A stretch of DNA of 56,212 bases from Geodermatophilus sp. YIM 151500. Its GTDB lineage: Bacteria > Actinomycetota > Actinomycetes > Mycobacteriales > Geodermatophilaceae. The stretch lies in NCBI RefSeq assembly GCF_025716945.1, contig NZ_JAOVZT010000007.1, forward strand, positions 1-56,212, written 5' to 3'. Positions 18,242-25,187 of this stretch are shown piece by piece; the stretch's first letter is position 1; every line of letters starts with the position of its first letter. Both the position numbers and the translations under genes were made by a program. The notes beneath the pieces are model-generated. The model was not told where the DNA came from. It made no database searches and saw only the letters and a program-made list of their open reading frames with translations.

Positions 18242-18979
18242 GTGGCAGCCGTGCCGGCCTTCGACGTCGATCGCTCGAGCCCCACCCCGCTCTACTTCCA
18301 GCTCGCCCAGGCGATCGAGGGCGCCATCACCGGCGGCGACCTGCCGGCCGGCTCCCGGCTGGAGAACGAGATCCTGCTGGCCCAGCGGTACGGCCTGTCC
18401 CGGCCGACCGTCCGGCGCGCCGTCCAGGAGCTGGTCGACAAGGGCCTGCTGGTGCGCAAGCGCGGCGTGGGCACGCAGGTCATCCAGCCGCACGTGCGCC
18501 GCTCGGTGGAGCTGACCAGCCTGTACGAGGACCTCGCGAGCGGCGGGGAGGCGCCGACCACCAAGGTGCTGTCGCTCCAGCGCGTCCCGGCCCCGGCCGC
18601 GGTGGCGGACGAGCTCGACCTGGCCGAGGGCGACGAGATCGTCGTCCTGCGCCGGCTGCGGTACTCGCGCGGCGAGCCCCTGGCGCTGATGACCAACCAC
18701 CTGCCCGGCCGGTTCTCCCCGACCGCGGAGGAGCTCTCCGAGCGCGGGCTGTACCAGTACCTGCGCGCCCAGGGCGTGCACCTGCGGGTGGCCCACCAGC
18801 GGATCGGGGCCCGGCTGGCGCGCGCCGAGGAGGCGCGGCTGCTCGACGAGCCGCCGCGGGCGGCGCTGCTGACGATGCAGCGGACGGCCTTCGACGACCA
18901 GGGCGCGGCCGTGGAATTCGGGCGGCACGTGTACCGGGCGTCCCGGTACGACTTCGAGGCGACGCTGGTCGGTCGCTGA
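18242..18979 (+). CDS. iolR: GntR/UTRA regulator, probable inositol repressor
   Basis: A 245-residue GntR-family regulator of the HutC/UTRA type. The N-terminal winged helix-turn-helix is at residues 20-80 (TPLYFQLAQAIEGAI, SRLENEILLAQRYGLSRPTVRRAVQEL, KRGVGTQVI), followed by a UTRA ligand domain ending FGRHVYRASRYDFEATLV. It is divergent from the inositol operon and the shared region has an IolR-type site, so it most likely represses the operon and itself until an inositol-derived inducer appears. I chose GTG 18242 because it follows GGGAGGAGC; the longer frame from 18113 overlaps the operator. Confidence 0.88.
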   Translation: MAAVPAFDVDRSSPTPLYFQLAQAIEGAITGGDLPAGSRLENEILLAQRYGLSRPTVRRAVQELVDKGLLVRKRGVGTQVIQPHVRRSVELTSLYEDLASGGEAPTTKVLSLQRVPAPAAVADELDLAEGDEIVVLRRLRYSRGEPLALMTNHLPGRFSPTAEELSERGLYQYLRAQGVHLRVAHQRIGARLARAEEARLLDEPPRAALLTMQRTAFDDQGAAVEFGRHVYRASRYDFEATLVGR

Positions 18980-19118
18980 CCGGACGGCGGGGCGGTCGCG
19001 GACCGCGGACTCCCTCCTTCGGGCGATGATCGTCACAGCGGGAAACAAGCGGACCGGCGGGGATGTCGAGATACACAGCGACGGAGCTACCGATCCCATC
19101 CCCGAGCACGGAGCAGCC

Positions 19119-19340
19119 ATGTCCCGCCACATCCACCTGTCCGGCCTGTCGTCGCGCATGCGCCGCCGCCGCGCCGAGCGTGCCGCCCACCGCACCCTCG
19201 CCCGTGAGCTCGCCGGCCTGTCGCCCGTCGAGCGCGACGACCTGGAACTGCTGGTCAGCGCCCGGCCCGCCGCCGGAGCCGACCGCGTCGTCGCGATCCT
19301 GCGCGGCCAGGCGGAGGCGCGGCTCCACCGCGTCGCCTGA
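19119..19340 (+). CDS. small basic hypothetical protein
   Basis: A 73-residue, strongly basic, helical protein with an Arg-rich N-terminal third (SSRMRRRRAERAAHRTLARE) followed by an amphipathic segment LSPVERDDLELLVSARP. ATG 19119 is preceded by GGAGCAGCC; an upstream ATG at 19026 in the same frame adds 31 residues with no conserved look. No family recognised. It follows the IolR gene by 140 bp and may be an independent unit. Confidence 0.55.
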   Translation: MSRHIHLSGLSSRMRRRRAERAAHRTLARELAGLSPVERDDLELLVSARPAAGADRVVAILRGQAEARLHRVA

Positions 19341-19678
19341 CGACAGCCGCGGGAGCACCGCAGCGAGGAACGAGCGAGGAGCGGACCGCGCCGCGGAGGC
19401 AGGTCCGGGGCATCGCCTGACCAGCCACGCCGCACCGCATCCACCCGGTCGAGGGCCGGGCCCTCCGGGCTCGGCCGTCGCCGTCCGCGGACCCGGTCCG
19501 CAGGCGGCTCGAGGTGGGCCGATCCGGTGCCGATCGAGTGAGGGAGGGGTGACGGACGACATCACGTGAGGAGGACGTGCCGCGTGTTGCCTTTGTGACT
19601 CGCGGTAGCAGTGCGACCCTTCTCCGCAGTCACCCGCCGATCGAGCGACCGCACCACCGCCAGCCAGAGGGAGCGAGC
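19341..19678. other. intergenic region with dispersed repeat
   Basis: No gene is supported here. It contains the dispersed repeat at 19351-19388, a GC-rich hairpin-prone stretch around 19450-19500, and a GTG at 19577 with GAGGAGG upstream that could be an alternative, longer start for the M23 peptidase. I looked for a c-di-AMP (ydaO) riboswitch, common before cell-wall hydrolase genes in actinobacteria, and did not find a convincing one. Confidence 0.5.
19351..19388. repeat. dispersed intergenic repeat, copy 1
   Basis: A 38-bp stretch beginning GGGAGCACCGCAGCGAGGAA and ending GAGCGGACCG. It recurs with one mismatch at 47989-48026. Both copies are intergenic. Related GCAGCGAGGAGCGG fragments follow copy 2. 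It is probably one of the short purine-rich repeats scattered in this genome. Confidence 0.8.
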
Positions 19679-21001
19679 ATGCCGCAGCGCCGTCCGACCC
19701 CGCGCCCGCGCGCGCGGGTCCGCGGCGCGCGCGGCCGGCTGCCCCGGGCCCTGCTGGTCGGCGTGCTGACCGGCGCCGTCCTCGTCGGGACCGCCGGCCC
19801 CGCACAGGCCGTGCCACCGCCTCCGCCCAACCCCAGCGAGCAGCAGCTCGGCGACGCGCAGGCCGCGAAGGACGCCGCGGCGGCCGAGGTGGGCCGCATC
19901 GCCGGGCTCGTGGCGCAGGCCGCCGCCGAGCTGGAACGGCTGGCCGTGCAGGCGGAGGCGGCCGGGACCGCGCTCCTGGCGGCCGAGGAAGCCCTCGTCG
20001 TCGCCCAGGAGGCGGCGGACCGCGCCGCGGCCGAGCTGCGGCTGGCCGGCGAGGCCGTCACCGCGGCCGAGCGCCGGATCGCCGGCTTCTCCCGCGACAG
20101 CTACATGAACGGCAGCACGCTGACCGGCTCGGCGGCGCTGCTGGACGCCGAGGGCCCGGGCGAGCTCATCCAGCGGGCGGCGCTGCTCGACTACGTCGCC
20201 GAGACCCAGCTCGACGTGCTCGGCGCGCTGGAGATCGCGAAGGTGCGCCAGGCCAACGCCGACTCGGCGGCCCGCGCGGCCCGGGACGAGATGGCCGCGG
20301 CGGAGGCCGCGGCCGAGGCGGCCAAGATCGAGGCCGACCGCCAGGTGGCCGCCCAGCAGACCGCCTACGCCGCGGTCGAGGCGCAGAAGGCCACCTACGA
20401 GCAGCAGTTGCAGGACGCGCAGGTGCGCCTGCTCGAGCTGCAGGGCGCTCGGGACGCCTACCGGCAGTGGGTCGCCCAGAAGGAGGCCGAGGAGGCCGCC
20501 GCGCGGGCGGAGGCCGAGCGGCTCCGCCGGGAGGCCGAGCAGGCCGCGGCCCGGGCCCGGAGCCAGGGGGGCGGAGGCGGTGGCACCGGAGGCGGCCGCG
20601 GCTACGTGCGGCCCACCGGTGGCTACGTCTCCAGCTGCTTCGGCAGCCGCTGGGGCACCCTGCACGGCGGCGTCGACATCGCCGCGCCCATCGGGACCCC
20701 GGTCTACGCGGCCACGTCCGGCACCGTCGTGCGCACAGGTGCGGCGACCGGCTTCGGGCTGGCCGTCTACATCCGTGGCGACGACGGCGCGATCACCGTC
20801 TACGGCCACGTGAACCGCGAGTTCGTCCGGACCGGCGAGCGCGTCGGCGTCGGCGAGGTCATCGCCGAGGTCGGCAACCGGGGCCAGTCCACCGGGCCGC
20901 ACCTGCACTTCGAGGTCCACCCCGGCGGATCGATGCACAGCGGGCACACCGACCCGGTGTCGTGGCTGCGCGCCCGCGGCGTCCCGATGGAGCGCTGCTA
21001 G
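19679..21001 (+). CDS. secreted M23-family peptidoglycan endopeptidase
   Basis: A 440-residue exported protein: a basic N-terminus, a hydrophobic signal segment (LLVGVLTGAVLVGTAGPAQA, cleavage after AQA at about residue 42), and a long Ala/Glu coiled coil (about residues 50-290). A Gly-rich linker follows, then a C-terminal LytM/M23 domain with HGGVDIAAP and HLHFEVHPGG supplying the zinc ligands. Such proteins cleave peptide cross-links or activate amidases at division. The architecture resembles actinobacterial EnvC/RipA-like coiled-coil hydrolases. I took ATG 19679 (GAGGGAGCG upstream) because it gives the best signal peptide. A hairpin terminator follows. Confidence 0.92.
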   Translation: MPQRRPTPRPRARVRGARGRLPRALLVGVLTGAVLVGTAGPAQAVPPPPPNPSEQQLGDAQAAKDAAAAEVGRIAGLVAQAAAELERLAVQAEAAGTALLAAEEALVVAQEAADRAAAELRLAGEAVTAAERRIAGFSRDSYMNGSTLTGSAALLDAEGPGELIQRAALLDYVAETQLDVLGALEIAKVRQANADSAARAARDEMAAAEAAAEAAKIEADRQVAAQQTAYAAVEAQKATYEQQLQDAQVRLLELQGARDAYRQWVAQKEAEEAAARAEAERLRREAEQAAARARSQGGGGGGTGGGRGYVRPTGGYVSSCFGSRWGTLHGGVDIAAPIGTPVYAATSGTVVRTGAATGFGLAVYIRGDDGAITVYGHVNREFVRTGERVGVGEVIAEVGNRGQSTGPHLHFEVHPGGSMHSGHTDPVSWLRARGVPMERC

Positions 21002-21024
21002 ACCCGCACCCACCGCAGACCAGC

Positions 21025-21061
21025 TGCGGTCCGCCACCTCGGGGATCGGTGGCGGGCCGCA
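21025..21061 (+). terminator. hairpin terminator after M23 gene
   Basis: A 14-bp stem (21025-21038 with 21048-21061, one T:G wobble) and a 9-base loop lie 24 bp past the stop codon. There is no T-run. Confidence 0.65.
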
Positions 21062-21154
21062 GCGCAGGCCCCGGCGCTGTGTCGCAGCGCAGGCCCCACC
21101 CCTGATCATCGTCGAGTGGCTGCCCGCCACGCCGATCGGTGCGACCATCCGACC

Positions 21155-22036
21155 ATGATCACCGACGTGCCCCCGCCGGCCGACCCCCGCACCGGCTGGG
21201 CGCTGCCCGCGCCCGGCGCGATGCCCCGCACCGCCCGGCTCGAGCCGTTGGTCACCCGGGTGCTCGCGCCGAACCCCTCGGGGATGACCCTCGACGGCAC
21301 GAACACCTACCTGGTCGGGGAGCCGGGCTCCGGGCAGGCCGTGCTCGTCGACCCGGGGCCGGACGACGCCGCGCACCTCGCCGCCGTCGAGGCCGCGCTG
21401 ACCGAGCGCGACGCGCGCTGCGTCGCCGTGCTCGTCACCCACCACCACGGCGACCACGCCGAGGCGGCGCAACCGTGGGGAGCGCACTTCGGTGCGCCCG
21501 TCGCCGCCGCGCGCCGCGACGTCGCCGGCCCGGCCGGGCGGCTGCTGCGCGCGGGGGAGCGGCTGGTCCTGGCCGGCACGGTGCTCACCGTCGTCCCGAC
21601 CCCGGGGCACACCGGCGACCACCTCGCGTTCCGGCTGGAGTCGGGCGCGGTGCTCGTGGGCGACCACGTGCTGGGCCGGGGCACCTCGGTGGTGACGCAT
21701 CCCGAGGGCGACGTCGTCGCCTATCTCGAGTCGCTGCGCCGGGTGCACGACCTGGGGCCCAGCGCGCTCTACTGCGGGCACGGGCCGGAGCTGACCGAGG
21801 ACCCGGTGGCGGTGCTGGAGTACTACCTGGCCCACCGGGCGTACCGGGAGGTGCAGCTGCTGGGTGCCCTCGCCGGGGGCCCGCGCACGGTCGACGAGCT
21901 GGTCGCGGAGGTCTACGCGGACGTGCCGCGCGCGTTGTGGCCCGCGGCGGCCCAGTCGACCCGGGCGACGCTGGGCAAGCTCCTCGTCGAGGGCCGGGTG
22001 GAGCCGGGACCGGCGGAGTCTTTACGCCTGCCCTGA
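21155..22036 (+). CDS. metallo-beta-lactamase-fold hydrolase
   Basis: A 293-residue MBL-fold protein. The zinc-binding signature VLVTHHHGDHAEAA is at about residues 91-104, with further ligand segments TPGHTGDHLAF and VGDHVLGRGTSVV, and the C-terminal CGHGPELTEDP. A C-terminal winged-helix-like segment (RTVDELVAEVY...LGKLLVEGRV) follows, as in the LACTB2/glyoxalase II-like group. It probably hydrolyses a thioester or phosphodiester; the substrate is unknown. The ATG at 21155 has no obvious ribosome binding site. Confidence 0.9.
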   Translation: MITDVPPPADPRTGWALPAPGAMPRTARLEPLVTRVLAPNPSGMTLDGTNTYLVGEPGSGQAVLVDPGPDDAAHLAAVEAALTERDARCVAVLVTHHHGDHAEAAQPWGAHFGAPVAAARRDVAGPAGRLLRAGERLVLAGTVLTVVPTPGHTGDHLAFRLESGAVLVGDHVLGRGTSVVTHPEGDVVAYLESLRRVHDLGPSALYCGHGPELTEDPVAVLEYYLAHRAYREVQLLGALAGGPRTVDELVAEVYADVPRALWPAAAQSTRATLGKLLVEGRVEPGPAESLRLP

Positions 22037-22060
22037 GGGCGGTGCGCGGTGGACCGGGCC

Positions 22061-22094
22061 GTCCCGGCGGCGCGCTGTCCGCAGCCGCCGGGAC
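22061..22094. terminator. bidirectional hairpin between convergent genes
   Basis: GTCCCGGCGGC (22061-22071) pairs perfectly with GCCGCCGGGAC (22084-22094). It sits between the convergent MBL-fold gene and the small membrane-protein gene and can serve both. Confidence 0.65.
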
Positions 22095-22106
22095 GCCGGG
22101 GTCTGG

Positions 22107-22322
22107 TCAGCGGATCGCGGGGATCTCGCTGGTGGTGGTGACGGGTGCCCACGCGTCCGGGTGCCGGCGGCCCACGTCGGCCACCCAGCCGGCCGAGCGG
22201 TCGGGACGGCCGGAGGCGGCGCGGTCGCCGGCGGCGGGGCGGGCGCTCAGGGTCACGATCAGGGCGAGCAGCACGAGCAGCCCGGCGAGGACACCGCCGA
22301 TGACCAGGAGCGTCGAGAACAT
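22107..22322 (-). CDS. small single-pass membrane protein
   Basis: A 71-residue protein with one N-terminal transmembrane helix (residues 2-26, FSTLLVIGGVLAGLLVLLAL...) and a hydrophilic tail rich in Arg/Asp/Trp. No family recognised. The ATG at 22322 is only 6 bases from a predicted -10 box, so the message is likely leaderless. That promoter supports the gene and the start better than the longer frame from 22382. Confidence 0.6.
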   Translation of the reverse strand: MFSTLLVIGGVLAGLLVLLALIVTLSARPAAGDRAASGRPDRSAGWVADVGRRHPDAWAPVTTTSEIPAIR

Positions 22323-22328
22323 GAACAG

Positions 22329-22358
22329 AGAGTAATCGGGCGGACCGTTCCGTGTCAC
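22329..22358 (-). promoter_or_regulatory. predicted leaderless promoter
   Basis: On the minus strand GTGACA (22353-22358), an 18-base spacer and TACTCT (22329-22334) precede the ATG at 22322 by 6 bases, so transcription would start at or next to the start codon. Confidence 0.6.
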
Positions 22359-22636
22359 CGACCGCCGCGGGGCAGAAGTCACCGAAGTTGGCCGCGCGCT
22401 TGCACGAGGTCTGCCGGTTGACGGTGCGGATGCACCCGGGCGGACGGCGGGCCGTCGTCCCGGCGACGCCCATCCTGACCGGTGAGGAGGGCGTTCGTCA
22501 TCCCTTCGGGCGCCGTCCGGGTTGGCCGACGGATCGCCGGGTAACGGAACCCCGGTGCCTCACCGGTGCCGACACCGTCGTCGTGAGCACCGCCCCCTGC
22601 CGCCGCAGTGCTCGACCGCAGGAGGAGCACGGCCGG
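22359..22636. other. intergenic region upstream of GT-B gene
   Basis: Together with 22323-22358 this is a 314-bp gap. A plus-strand frame is open through it but has no protein-like composition. The only clear element in it is the GGAGGAGCAC ribosome binding site at 22621-22630. Confidence 0.4.
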
Positions 22637-23665
22637 ATGACCTCCGCACCACCGTCCCGCCCGGGCGGGCCGCCGACCGGCCTCCTGCGGGTGGCGAGCA
22701 TCCCGCACACCGACGCGTACGTCGACGCCGTGCTGCCCGACGGTGCGGTCCGCGTCGGGCCCGCTGCCGGACCGAGCCCCTGGCTGGACCCGACCTACCT
22801 GGAGCTGCACGCGCGGACGGTCGACGTGGTGCACCTGCACACCGGGTACGGGCACCTGACCCCGGCGCGGCTCGACCACTGGCTGGGGACGCTGCGCCGG
22901 CTCGGCGTCCCGCTGGTGGTGACCGTCCACCAGCTGCGCGACCCGCAGCAGGTGACCCGCGTGCGGCACGACGCGCACCTGGCCGCGGTGCTGACGACGG
23001 CGGAGCTGGTCCTGACCCTCACCGCGGGTGCCGCGGAGGAGCTCGCTGCGCGGTTCGGCCGGACGGCGATCGTCGTCGCGCACCCGTCGCTCGCCGTCCC
23101 GGTGCCCGAGCTGGGTGGCGAGCGCGGCCTGGTCGGGCTGCCGGTCGGCGGGCCGTCGCCGGCGGTCCCCGATCCGACGGCCGTGGTGCGGGCGGCGCTG
23201 TCGGGCGCCAGGTCGGGCGGAGGGCGGCTGCGGGTGCTGGTCGACGTCCGCGACGAGCCCGCGCTGCCGTCCGCCGTCCGCGGCCTGGTCGCCGACGGCG
23301 ACGTCGGGCTCGTGGTGGTCCGCGGCGACCGGACGGCGCGGCTGCAGCAGCTGCACGTCGCGGTGCTGCCCGAGCGGTGCGGCACCCACTCCCGCGACCT
23401 CGAGGTCTGCCGCGACGTCGGCACCCGGGTCGTCGCGCCGAGCTGCGGCTGGTTCGCCGACCAGTGGTCCGACGTGGTCACCTACGGCAACGACGAGCAC
23501 CGGGGGCTGGACCCGGTGTCGCTGACGGTCGCCGTCGGTGCGGCGCTGGCCCGGCCGATGCCGCGACCGGCCGACCGCGCGTGGCGGACCGAGCAGCGGG
23601 CCGCGGTGCGGCGCGTGCACGAGGAGGTGTACGCCCGCGTGGCCGCCGACCGCGTCTGGGTGTGA
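22637..23665 (+). CDS. GT-B glycosyltransferase-like protein
   Basis: A 342-residue cytoplasmic protein. The segment DVVHLHTGYGHLTPARLDHWLGTLRRLGVPLVVTVHQLRDP (two pieces, about residues 58-98) matches the acceptor-binding half of GT4-like glycosyltransferases, followed by a possible Rossmann-like half with RVLVDVRDEP. The usual EX7E motif is not clear, and VLPERCGTHSRDLEVCRDVGTRVV sits where it is expected. It may therefore be a diverged or degenerate transferase. ATG 22637 follows GGAGGAG. Confidence 0.6.
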   Translation: MTSAPPSRPGGPPTGLLRVASIPHTDAYVDAVLPDGAVRVGPAAGPSPWLDPTYLELHARTVDVVHLHTGYGHLTPARLDHWLGTLRRLGVPLVVTVHQLRDPQQVTRVRHDAHLAAVLTTAELVLTLTAGAAEELAARFGRTAIVVAHPSLAVPVPELGGERGLVGLPVGGPSPAVPDPTAVVRAALSGARSGGGRLRVLVDVRDEPALPSAVRGLVADGDVGLVVVRGDRTARLQQLHVAVLPERCGTHSRDLEVCRDVGTRVVAPSCGWFADQWSDVVTYGNDEHRGLDPVSLTVAVGAALARPMPRPADRAWRTEQRAAVRRVHEEVYARVAADRVWV

Positions 23666-23693
23666 GGAGGCGCCGGGTGCGGCGCGGAGGGTG

Positions 23694-23767
23694 TGGGCAG
23701 GGGCGGGGTCGAACCGCCGACCTCTCGCTTTTCAGGCGAGCGCTCGTACCGACTGAGCTACCTGCCC
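23694..23767 (-). tRNA. tRNA-Phe (GAA)
   Basis: A 74-nt cloverleaf on the minus strand. The acceptor arms GGGCAGG/CCTGCCC pair perfectly, the D-arm begins GCTCAG, the anticodon loop is CTGAAAA and the T-arm is GGCGG-TTCGACC-CCGCC. CCA is not encoded. First of three clustered tRNA genes. Confidence 0.95.
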
Positions 23768-23791
23768 CGACCGGTGCGGACCACCGGAGAG

Positions 23792-23865
23792 CGACCCTGA
23801 CGGGACTCGAACCCGCGACCTCCGCCGTGACAGGGCGGCGCGCTAACCAACTGCGCTACAGGGCC
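23792..23865 (-). tRNA. tRNA-Asp (GTC)
   Basis: A 74-nt cloverleaf on the minus strand with acceptor GGCCCTG/CAGGGTC, anticodon stem CCGCC/GGCGG around the loop CTGTCAC, and T-arm GCGGG-TTCGAGT-CCCGT. CCA is not encoded. Confidence 0.95.
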
Positions 23866-23899
23866 TTGCTGGTGTTGCTGGTGCTGCTCGTGCGGTGCG

Positions 23900-23972
23900 T
23901 GCCCCCAACGGGGTTCGAACCCGTGCTACCGCCTTGAAAGGGCGGCGTCCTGGACCGCTAGACGATGGGGGC
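23900..23972 (-). tRNA. tRNA-Glu (TTC)
   Basis: A 73-nt cloverleaf on the minus strand with acceptor GCCCCCA/TGGGGGC, anticodon loop CTTTCAA and T-arm ACGGG-TTCGAAC-CCCGT. It is probably the first of the three in a common Glu-Asp-Phe transcript. Confidence 0.95.
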
Positions 23973-24126
23973 TCGTACGTGCCGGGGGCATGGAGAACGA
24001 TACATGCCCCGCGCGGGGCGCCGGTGACCACCCCGCCGGCCGTGTCCGGGCGGGACTCGTCCGCTCCGGAAATCGCCGTGCCGTCAATCACGAACGGACC
24101 GCCTCGGGGGTGTCACCCTTCTGTGC

Positions 24127-24753
24127 ATGTACGTCCGCCGTGCCGCGTTGCTCGCCTCCTCGCTGTCCCTGGTCCTGCTGACCGCCTGCGCCGGTTCGGG
24201 GGACCTCGGGACGGCGGCCGGCGGCGGGGACGCGCCCAGCAGCGCGCCCGCGACCGGGGGTGCGGGCCCGGCCTCGCCGTCCGCCGGCGGGGACACCAGC
24301 GCGCCACCCTTCCCGGCCGACGCGACGCCGGACACCGCGGAGCCGTCGGCCGACTCGCAGGGCACCGTGACCGACATCCGGCTCGGCCGGCACGACGGCT
24401 TCGACCGGATCGTGCTCGAGCTCGGCGGCACCGGCACGCCGGGCTGGGACGTCCGCTACGTCGACGCGCCGTCGTCCCAGGGCTCGGGGGATGCGGTCGA
24501 CGTCGCCGGTGGCGCCGTGCTGCAGGTCACGCTGACCGGCACCGCCTACCCGTACGCCACCGGGGTCGAGGAGTACGCCGCCGACGCACCGCTCACCGAC
24601 CCCGCGGCCCAGGTGGTCACCGAGGTCGTCTTCGACGCCACGTTCGAGGGGCAGACGGTCACCTTCGTCGGGGTGCAGGAGGAAGTGCCCTTCCGGGTGT
24701 ACAGCCTCGCGGACCCGACCCGCATCGTCGTCGAGGTCGCCGACCCGGCCTGA
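24127..24753 (+). CDS. AMIN-like domain lipoprotein
   Basis: A 208-residue lipoprotein. The signal peptide has the lipobox LLTAC (Cys about residue 20), followed by a Ser/Ala/Gly/Pro linker to about residue 75. A beta-rich domain then opens VTDIRLGRHDGFDRIVLELGG and closes FRVYSLADPTRIVVEV, both typical of the actinobacterial AMIN-like domain that binds cell-wall components. It would be anchored on the outer face of the membrane. It stands alone between tRNA-Glu and a convergent lipoprotein gene. Confidence 0.85.
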   Translation: MYVRRAALLASSLSLVLLTACAGSGDLGTAAGGGDAPSSAPATGGAGPASPSAGGDTSAPPFPADATPDTAEPSADSQGTVTDIRLGRHDGFDRIVLELGGTGTPGWDVRYVDAPSSQGSGDAVDVAGGAVLQVTLTGTAYPYATGVEEYAADAPLTDPAAQVVTEVVFDATFEGQTVTFVGVQEEVPFRVYSLADPTRIVVEVADPA

Positions 24754-24831
24754 CCCGCGCCACCTGCGGGCGCGACCCGGGAGGCGCGCCCCGGGATGCC
24801 GATCGACACCCGCGCCGACCGACCCCGGCGG

Positions 24832-25161
24832 TCAGCCGAGCGAGGCGGTGACCTCGACGGAGTCGTCGGACACCGAGGTGCATTCCAAGGTGAGCGTCCC
24901 GGCCCGGACCGCCTCACCCTCGGCGCACGAGACGCTGGTGCCCGCCACCTCCAGCGACGCCCGCCCGTCCTGCACGCCGCCGAAGCCGAGCGTCGTGCCG
25001 AGGATCTCGACCTCCGAGGTGTCCCCGGACAACCGGACGGTGCAGGAGCTCGTCGAGCACGACACGTTCTCGGAGCTGACCGTGCAGCCGGCCAGCGGCG
25101 CGAGCAGCAGCCCACCCGCGAGCAGGGCCGCGGGGATGCGGATCGTCGTCCGGGGAGCCAT
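24832..25161 (-). CDS. small hypothetical lipoprotein
   Basis: A 109-residue lipoprotein precursor: Arg-containing N-terminus, hydrophobic stretch and lipobox LAGC at about residue 26. The mature part is rich in Ser, Thr and Val with four further Cys (two in the segment SCSTSSC), suggesting two disulfides in a compact beta fold. No family recognised. It starts 23 bp past the end of the metallophosphoesterase gene on the opposite side and is co-directional with it. Confidence 0.65.
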   Translation of the reverse strand: MAPRTTIRIPAALLAGGLLLAPLAGCTVSSENVSCSTSSCTVRLSGDTSEVEILGTTLGFGGVQDGRASLEVAGTSVSCAEGEAVRAGTLTLECTSVSDDSVEVTASLG

Positions 25162-25187
25162 GCCGCGAGCCTAGGCAGGCGGCCCGG

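Noticed and set aside
19341-19678. c-di-AMP (ydaO) riboswitch upstream of the M23 peptidase
   Set aside because: Common before such genes, but I could not find the conserved core or a convincing pseudosymmetric fold.
23694-23972. CRISPR-like repetition in the tRNA cluster
   Set aside because: The similar segments are tRNA T-arms of three different tRNAs, not spaced direct repeats.
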